Source: Selaginella moellendorffii (lineage: Eukaryota > Streptophyta > Lycopodiopsida > Selaginellales > Selaginellaceae). From it: a DNA stretch of 64,000 nucleotides. Both the position numbers and the translations under genes were made by a program. Positions within the stretch are counted from its first letter, which is position 1. Each line of letters begins with the position of its first letter. The DNA lies in the NCBI RefSeq assembly GCF_000143415.4, contig NW_003314273.1, positions 2,699,805 through 2,763,804 on the forward strand, written 5' to 3'. This document shows, in pieces, positions 57,945 through 64,000 of this stretch. A model generated the notes under the pieces. The model worked only from the letters and a program-made list of their open reading frames with translations, had not been told where the DNA came from and did not search any database.

Positions 57945-58720
57945 ACTGTGTGATAAACTTGCTGGCCAAAGCTGGGCATTTGAATGTGCTGCAAATCTTA
58001 TCAATGGTCGTATGCTTTGGACCTGGTAGAATTTTGGGGACGAGAGTCATTTAAACGGCATTTTTCCTGCCAGAACTCATTAGCTATGAATGGCGCCAGA
58101 GAAAATCCAGAGCAGCGGGCGATCCAGGAAGAAAGCGCTCGTCTCCGAAATGCCGCAATCTCCCGCGGAATTCTCAGCCCTTTCGTGGCATCGCACCGCA
58201 GCTGTTGCTATATTTTAGAGATAGGATTCGATTTTCTATGGAATTTCCAGATGTCATGGCGAAGACATCGTGAAGAAGGGGACCAGGAAGATCAAGTTCC
58301 TGTTCTCGTTTCCCAGGCTTGTGGCTCCTGTATTCTTATGCCGATTTTCCAAATGTGTGTGAGGAGGAAAGGATGAAAAATTATTTTCTACCTTGCAGGT
58401 GTTATTTGCGATGATGGAATCACTGGTAAAAACAGTTCTTCCCGAGGAAAAGTTGCCAGCAGCTTGAGGCTGACCGGTCTACTGATTTCAGGTTGTTTTC
58501 TCCGAGTCCTGGTGGACTGGAACAAAGAGAAAAAACTGAACACGCCTAAAGATCTTTGCGAGGTACTTCGTAAAATACCCTACAGACTGGATCGTCTTGT
58601 AGGAGGGGAACACAAACTATAGCTTTATGGCTGGTGCTGAATCGGATTCTAAAACACCCACACATATGCAAAAGCTAGCAGCTGCTGTCATCACTTCTAC
58701 AGCACTCTAGCTTGCTTGAA
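57945..58720 (+). pseudogene. PPR2 tail plus RHL1, degraded duplicate
   Basis: Begins with the PPR2 phrase encoding CVINLLAKAGHL, passes through a shortened version of the PPR2 end, then MNGARENPEQRAIQEESARLRN (RHL1 exon 1) at 58087. Remnants of exons 2, 4 and 5 follow, with large deletions and frameshifts. It proves the PPR2-RHL1 junction predates this duplication. Confidence 0.85.
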
Positions 58721-59600
58721 GAACTGCCAAAGTATATTTATTTCTAATAAACACTATAAACCTGGTGCGTACTGTTGTGAGGGAATCTTGCAATTGCCCC
58801 ACACTCAAAATCTCATTAGAGAACTCTATCTCTCACTGAAAATGTCACAAAAAAATGTGTGATCAAATCTCATATTTGCGAATATCTCTGGCATCATTCC
58901 AACAGGTGACCACAGTAAGATTGTGCAAATGGCTAAGTCTATCAATAGAAGAGAAAATGAAAAAAAAAATTGTAAAACAAATGTATGGACTTTGAAGGAA
59001 AAAAAAAAGGAAATTATTGATTGGTTGACTGATTATTATTACACTAATAATATTAACAAGTATTAAGATCATTATGCATTATCTCCTTAATGACCTTTGT
59101 CGTTGACAAAGAGTGCAAACTTAATAAAATAATTATTGCTTAGTGGTTTCAATAATTTGGTATTTCAGTTAAGAATATTAACCTATAGTGGTAGTTCTAC
59201 CTTTTAACTTTTATTCACACTAATAAGAAGAACCCTATGAAAGCAATAAAAATATCCTTATGTATTAAGTATATTTCTATAAATATATTCTAGAATATTA
59301 GAGGTTATAAAATTTATAGTGACATTCTCTATTGCATGTCAAATATCATTTATTTATAAATATTTGAATGTTAAGTGTCATTAGCCTCTCAAACTATTTA
59401 TGTCATGACATTCGATTCAATGCCAAATTATTCCTTACATTTTACTTTCACCGCATGAAAAGTTGACCAAGACAACTCTGACACAGGGTGTTAGCTATCT
59501 TAATGGAGGTTAGTCAGAGAATCCTGGATTTCTCTGTTCATCGCATGGAAAAATTTTCTCTTGATAAGGCTCGGTGATTTTCCTACTCCAGGCTAAGACG
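58721..59600. other. AT-rich intergenic, no gene
   Basis: About 70% AT by eye with many stops. No repeat partner was found in the window. The last 100 bp are the leader of the first LURP-one-related gene; the similar phrase at about 60800-60895 shows the leader was duplicated too. Confidence 0.5.
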
Positions 59601-60263
59601 ATGGCTGTTGCGGCTTTGCCTGTTGCTGGATCACAGTTTTGTGACTTCCAGGCCGTAGATCTCACTCTTTCCAGCTCGGGAGTCTTCAGCTGTGGGAAGT
59701 ATACAGTCCGGGATGCAGAACAAAACCAAGTTTTTGCAGTGGATGGGAAATTTGGCTGCGGTCGCCAGCGGAGAGTTATGGATTCCAGTGGAAAGCTTCT
59801 TCTTGTGCTCCAGAAAGAGGTGCTTGAAACGCATCTTTCTTTTCCTTTCGAATTCTCAGAAAACCGTTAGGCAGGCATGTAGTCTCCAGAACAAGTGGAA
59901 GGTTTATCTCGACGAAGACAAGCTCCTCTTTACAACGAAGCGGCCTTTCTTCTTCCGGCTAGAGTTATGCGTGGATGTGTACCTCGGGGAGAGCACCACG
60001 CCCGATTTCAAGCTCACTGGAAGCGTCTTCACCGGGAAATACTGCTTACACAGGACTGATACTGGAGAGCTGATTGCAAAGGTATGTCTCTCTTTTCTTC
60101 TTCTCGAAGAGACTTTGAGTTTGATGAACAGGCAAGGTCCAAGAGGAATCTGGCATGCGGTGCGAGCTACAGCATAGAAATTGAGCCTGGAGTGGACTCG
60201 CTATTTGTGGTTCCAATGATTTTAACCATAGTGGGACGTCAATTTTCTGGCTTCATTCCATAG
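59601..60263 (+). CDS. LURP-one-related (LOR/DUF567) protein 1
   Basis: Three exons: 59601-59819, 59875-60081, 60132-60263; 185 residues. Landmarks are FCDFQAVDLTLSSSGVFSCGKYTVRD, then FAVDGKFGCGRQRRVMDSSGKLLLVLQKE, KWKVYL and VDVYLGESTTPDFKLTGSVFTGKY, and the end SYSIEIEPGVDSLFVV. The LOR family folds as a tubby-like beta barrel around a central helix and includes LURP1, needed for basal defence against oomycetes in Arabidopsis; the biochemical role is unknown. It is the left member of a tandem pair. The C-terminal tail differs from its neighbour. Confidence 0.88.
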
Positions 60264-60904
60264 TTGAGTTCATTAAATCCAACTTTATGCAAGTTCATCA
60301 TTACATAATATCGCGAAATCTTGAAACGGGAAAATTTCACTTCTAAACAGTTTCTTCCAGGCAGCTATGGCGGGCATTGGTTAGTGGTTTCTATCGACAT
60401 TCTTGCCCGATTGCTTGTTGAAGCTATAGTGGCCCATGGTGATCAACTCCCCTGCTGGGGTGATCCTCACTCATCCTCGGACATGGAGCGTTCGAGGTAC
60501 CCATCGATTAGGCTTAGTGCCCAGCGTATCGCAAATAGCCCCAATCGCGCGCACTCCTCCAGCTTTGTTTGGGGATGCGGTGCTTACACAGTTCCACAGT
60601 TGCGGTATTTTGCGTACTGATAATGGAAGAGCTATGTACTGCCGTTAAGTTGTACTCCATTTTTCGGCTTTAGCCGCGATTTATACTACAGTGTTTATCT
60701 TTACGACACGGGAAAAAAAAACACGAAATTATCCCTTTGGTTGTGTTTTGTTTGGTCCCACTCATTGATTAGCCGTTCCCACCAAGAGTTAAAACGCGTC
60801 TTAGAGGAGATTAGTCAGAGCATCCTGGATTTCTGTGTCCTCGCAAGCGTGAAGAGCTTTGCTCTTGAAAAGGCTTGGTGATTTTAAACCTCCAGGCTAA
60901 GGCT
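60264..60904. other. Intergenic between tandem LOR genes
   Basis: 640 bp with no domain in any frame. The last 100 bp resemble the leader of the first LOR gene. Confidence 0.55.
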
Positions 60905-61589
60905 ATGGGTTTCGATCAAGATGCTGCCAAGGTTGTTGCAGCTTTGCCTGTTGTTGGAGCACAGTTTTGCGACTTCCAGGCTGTGGATCTTACTCTCTCC
61001 AGCTCGGGAGTCTTCAGCTGTGGGAAGTATACTGTCCGGGATGCAAAACAAAACCAAGTTTTTGCAGTGGATGGAAACTTTGGATGCGGTCGCCAGCGGA
61101 GAGTTATGGATTCCAGTGGAAAGGTTATTCTCGTGCTCCACAAAGAGGTACTAAACCAACTCTCTTTTCTCTAAATAGTAACCCGTTTGGCAGGCATTCA
61201 GTTTCCAGAACAAGTGGAAGGCCTATCTCGTCGAAGACAAGCTTCTCTTCACAGCGAAGAAGCCTTGCTTCCGGCTAAAGTTCTGCGTGGACGTGTACCT
61301 CGGGAAGAGCACCACGCCCGATTTCAAGCTCACTGGATGCGACTTCACCGGGAAGTACAGCTTACGCAGGACTGATACTGGACAGCTGATTGCAAAGGTA
61401 TGTCTCTCTGTTCTTCTGCGAAGAAGAGATTTTGAGATTGATCCACAGGCAAGGTACAAGAGAAAACTGGCAAGCATTGCGGGACGCCACAGCTACAGCA
61501 TAGAGATTGAACCTGGAGTGGACTCGTTGTTTGTGGTTTCGATGTTTCTAGTCATGAACGAGATTTACCTTGACAAACAAAGAGTTTAA
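60905..61589 (+). CDS. LURP-one-related (LOR/DUF567) protein 2
   Basis: Three exons: 60905-61147, 61194-61397, 61449-61589; 195 residues, with the same two intron positions as LOR 1. About ten extra N-terminal residues (MGFDQDAAKV) distinguish it. The barrel landmarks FCDFQAVDLTLSSSG, GCGRQRRVMDSSGK, STTPDFKLTG and SIEIEPGVDSLFVV are conserved. It is a recent tandem duplicate. Confidence 0.9.
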
Positions 61590-62255
61590 GTTTATATTCG
61601 TGAGTGTTTAATTGACCTTCATGGTTATAATATATTGGTACAATAATGTCTCCTTCAATTGGCCCACCATGCTCAAAAGAAGTGTCTAAGTGAAGTTCAT
61701 ATTTGATAGGCATTATTCATATAGCAAGTTATATATAATGCTAAGCATAAATATGGAATGGAAAATATTGAGTAAAATCTCTCATGTTTATCCGCACGGC
61801 CATCTTGCACATGTATATGCAATAATTTCCAATCGCTAGATTGGAAAAGTATATTCTAGCAAGTAGGAACTCTTTGGAGCTTAGGAAGATTAAACATCAC
61901 ATGTTGGAAATAAATTTAATAGAAAATGTAGGAGGGATTGAAAAGTTATTCACCCTTGGGTGATTTTTGGAAGGGATGACGATCAACTGTAGATCTTCTG
62001 TGGCTGCCAAAGCAAAGAATGCCTTGGCAACTATCAGCTCTAGGTCCATACAAGAATCTGCTCTTGAGATACATGAGAAATTTTTAGTTCATATAGCTAT
62101 TAAAGATGCATATAATAGAATGATAAACTTGAGATCAAAAGATGATAGTGCCATTAATGATATAGAAAAAGCAATTGCTAAAGTAGGCTAATATGATGAA
62201 AGTAATTTCTTTTTGCTCACAAAATAATCTACCCCTTCAACAAATGCCTGATTAA
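61590..62255. other. Intergenic with one hypothetical small frame
   Basis: A plus-strand frame of 74 codons (61967-62191) is helical and charged (SSVAAKAKNALATISS, IEKAIAKVG). I recognise no family; it ends 60 bp before the duplicated RHL1 block. Confidence 0.3.
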
Positions 62256-63243
62256 GGTAGGCACCATATTCACCGAGACAGACAACAATCGATTTTCTTG
62301 GGAATTTCCAGAGCTTTTGAAGTGCGATGGCAAAGACATCGTGAAGAAGGGGACCAGGAAGAGCAAGTTTCTTGTTCTCGTTTTTCGGGCTTGTGGCTCC
62401 TGTCGCTGGTGGGAAATTTGGGGATCTTGCTCATCTAGACACGAAGAATCCCATTCTTTATGTCGATTTTCCAAAGGTGCGGTATTGTTTGAGAGAGGAG
62501 AGAACGATGAAAAATATCTCTGGCTGGATTCCAGGGGCGCATCAAGCTTTTCGGTACCATTGTCTATCCCAAGAACAAGTATCTTTCCCTTGGAGCTAAC
62601 GAAGGGATCAAAAAGTGTTATTTGCGACGATGTGATAGAATCACTGGTAAGCAAAACATAATTCTTTTCAGGAAAGCAGCTTGAGACTGACCGGTCTGCT
62701 AATTTCAGGTGGTTTTCTCCGAGTCCTGGTGGATTGGAAGGAAAGAAGAAAATCCCGAAAGAGAAAACTAGACATGCCGAAAGATCTTTGCGAGGTATTT
62801 TGTAAAATTCCTAAGGAACTCTATGGATTCGGTTGTCTTACAGGAGAAGCACACGAACTATAGCTTCACGGCTGGTGCTGGATCCGATTCTAAAACAACC
62901 ACACAAGCGCAAAAGCTAGCAGCTAGTGTCAGCACTTGTACCTTAAAGCAGAGCACTTTAACGGGCTTCCAGTCGCCTAGCTTGCCTGAAGAACCGATTC
63001 GTCAATCTGTGCGTACTTCTGGCCAGAAACGAAGGTAAGACAACTTGAGTTTATATCCCTGACAATGATTTTCCTGCTACCGTTCCAGCTATTCGGAAAT
63101 TGATATCTCTGACGATGAGATCGACGAAGCTGACACACCGAAAGCGGCCAGCACTTCAAAGTCTGAAGCCTGTCCAGAGAGGAAAGCTGGGAAAAAGGCC
63201 ACGATTCTAGACTTTATGGTACGCAAGCCAGCGCTGTAGAGAG
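62256..63243 (+). pseudogene. RHL1 duplicate lacking exon 1
   Basis: Near-identical to 56038-57025. It starts at the exon 1/intron 1 border and holds the counterparts of exons 2-6. It has a one-base insertion in the T-run at 62368-62370, another change near 62585, and rearranged A-runs near 62757, so the frame is broken. No start codon or first exon is present. Confidence 0.88.
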
Positions 63244-63640
63244 ACAATTCACGCTTTGGAAAACAAGAACCAAGGTATGGAATTTCGGACGGAGTGTTTT
63301 TATCATGCCTGCTTGTTTTCTTTGCAGGCACTACACTCTTAGCGTCCCAAACTAAACTCCCAACTTGGAAGATGATTTGGAATAGCTGGTTTTATTCACT
63401 GATAGCAGCATACAGTGGTGCCAGACTTGCCAGGTTAAAGAGATCATACTTGCAACGACCAGGAAGGCATTTTATGAATAAGGAGCTTCGATTCACACAA
63501 ATCGCCATTTTTCTTTGAGACTTATCAATTTCAGCTTCGCATGAAAGTAGCCATCCACCGGAAGCATCGGTAATTACGCAAAAAAACAAATTCGAGATGT
63601 AGATAACTAACTATATACTGATGTCTAATAAATAAACTTT

Positions 63641-63714
63641 TGGAGGTGAAGGGCATCCGATCCCCTTACCTATCGCATGCGAAGCGATCGCTCTACCATC
63701 TGAGCTACACCCCC
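63641..63714 (-). pseudogene. tRNA-Ala (CGC), damaged copy
   Basis: 74 bp. A one-base insertion and a substitution fall in the T arm, so the GGGG/CCCC stem of the intact copies is lost. The acceptor stem and anticodon arm are unchanged. Confidence 0.8.
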
Positions 63715-63848
63715 TTAATATCACACTAATAAATTTCTAAGAAGGTATATAGACAAGTCCAAATTACCTTTGTTCCAAACGATCACTTCTGGATCGATAC
63801 ACTCGGATGTTTGTTTTTCTTTTCTTTTGCTTCTACTATATGAGCTCC

Positions 63849-63980
63849 AAGTAATATAATGGCAGCAAAAAACATGTCTCCACTTGTTGCAATTGCGAAG
63901 AGTTCGATCTCAAAGCAATGTCAATGGAGGCTTTGTGTGCTGCTCACAGGATGAACTACTGATCTAACTGTGCAAGTTAA
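63849..63980 (+). pseudogene. Cysteine-rich tail exon, copy 4
   Basis: Counterpart of copy 3 in the duplicated block. The leading TGCAAGCAA became a CCAAGTAA with an in-frame stop, and the acceptor-like CAG is gone. Confidence 0.6.
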
Positions 63981-64000
63981 GTGGGCTATCAAGATACAAA

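Noticed and set aside
1-64000. CRISPR arrays, bacterial operons, riboswitches
   Set aside because: No regularly spaced direct repeats with unique spacers. Introns, LTR elements and nuclear tRNAs show a plant nuclear genome.

Overview
The window looks like nuclear DNA of an early vascular plant, most likely a spikemoss such as Selaginella. This is inferred from plant-only families (NPF transporter, TGA bZIP, RHL1, LURP-one-related proteins), plant urease, very short introns (about 45-110 bp) in every multi-exon gene, intronless PPR genes made of S-type repeats, and plant nuclear tRNA genes. The sequence alone does not prove the species. One assembly gap of 100 Ns sits inside a cytochrome P450 gene.

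The window has two compartments. Positions 1-32 kb are repeat-dominated. They hold a complete but mutated 10.75-kb Ty3/gypsy retrotransposon (4279-15025, 421-bp LTRs, CGATC target duplication), older antisense gypsy relics, a pair of 0.5-kb dispersed repeats, a decayed gene of unknown transposon-like type (20.0-22.6 kb), a LINE relic (29.4-31.6 kb) and one P450 gene (23.0-24.8 kb, minus).

Positions 32.5-64 kb are gene-rich. In order: a membrane-anchored RING-H2 E3 ligase (-), a TGA bZIP factor (-), a 17-exon urease (+), an NPF/PTR transporter (-), initiator tRNA-Met (-), SCAMP (-), tRNA-Pro (+), an 8-cysteine lipid-transfer-like protein (-), a plastid-type rhodanese (-), PPR gene 1 (+), tRNA-Ala(UGC) (-), PPR gene 2 (+), RHL1 (+), tRNA-Ala(CGC) (-), two tandem LURP-one-related genes (+), and a degraded second RHL1/tRNA-Ala block at the right edge.

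From 50 to 64 kb the DNA is shaped by local duplication: two PPR paralogues, three RHL1 copies (one intact), three tRNA-Ala copies (the third damaged) and four copies of a cysteine-rich tail exon. Gene models for the multi-exon genes were built by hand from splice signals. They keep one reading frame throughout, except the P450, which carries a frameshift beside the gap.
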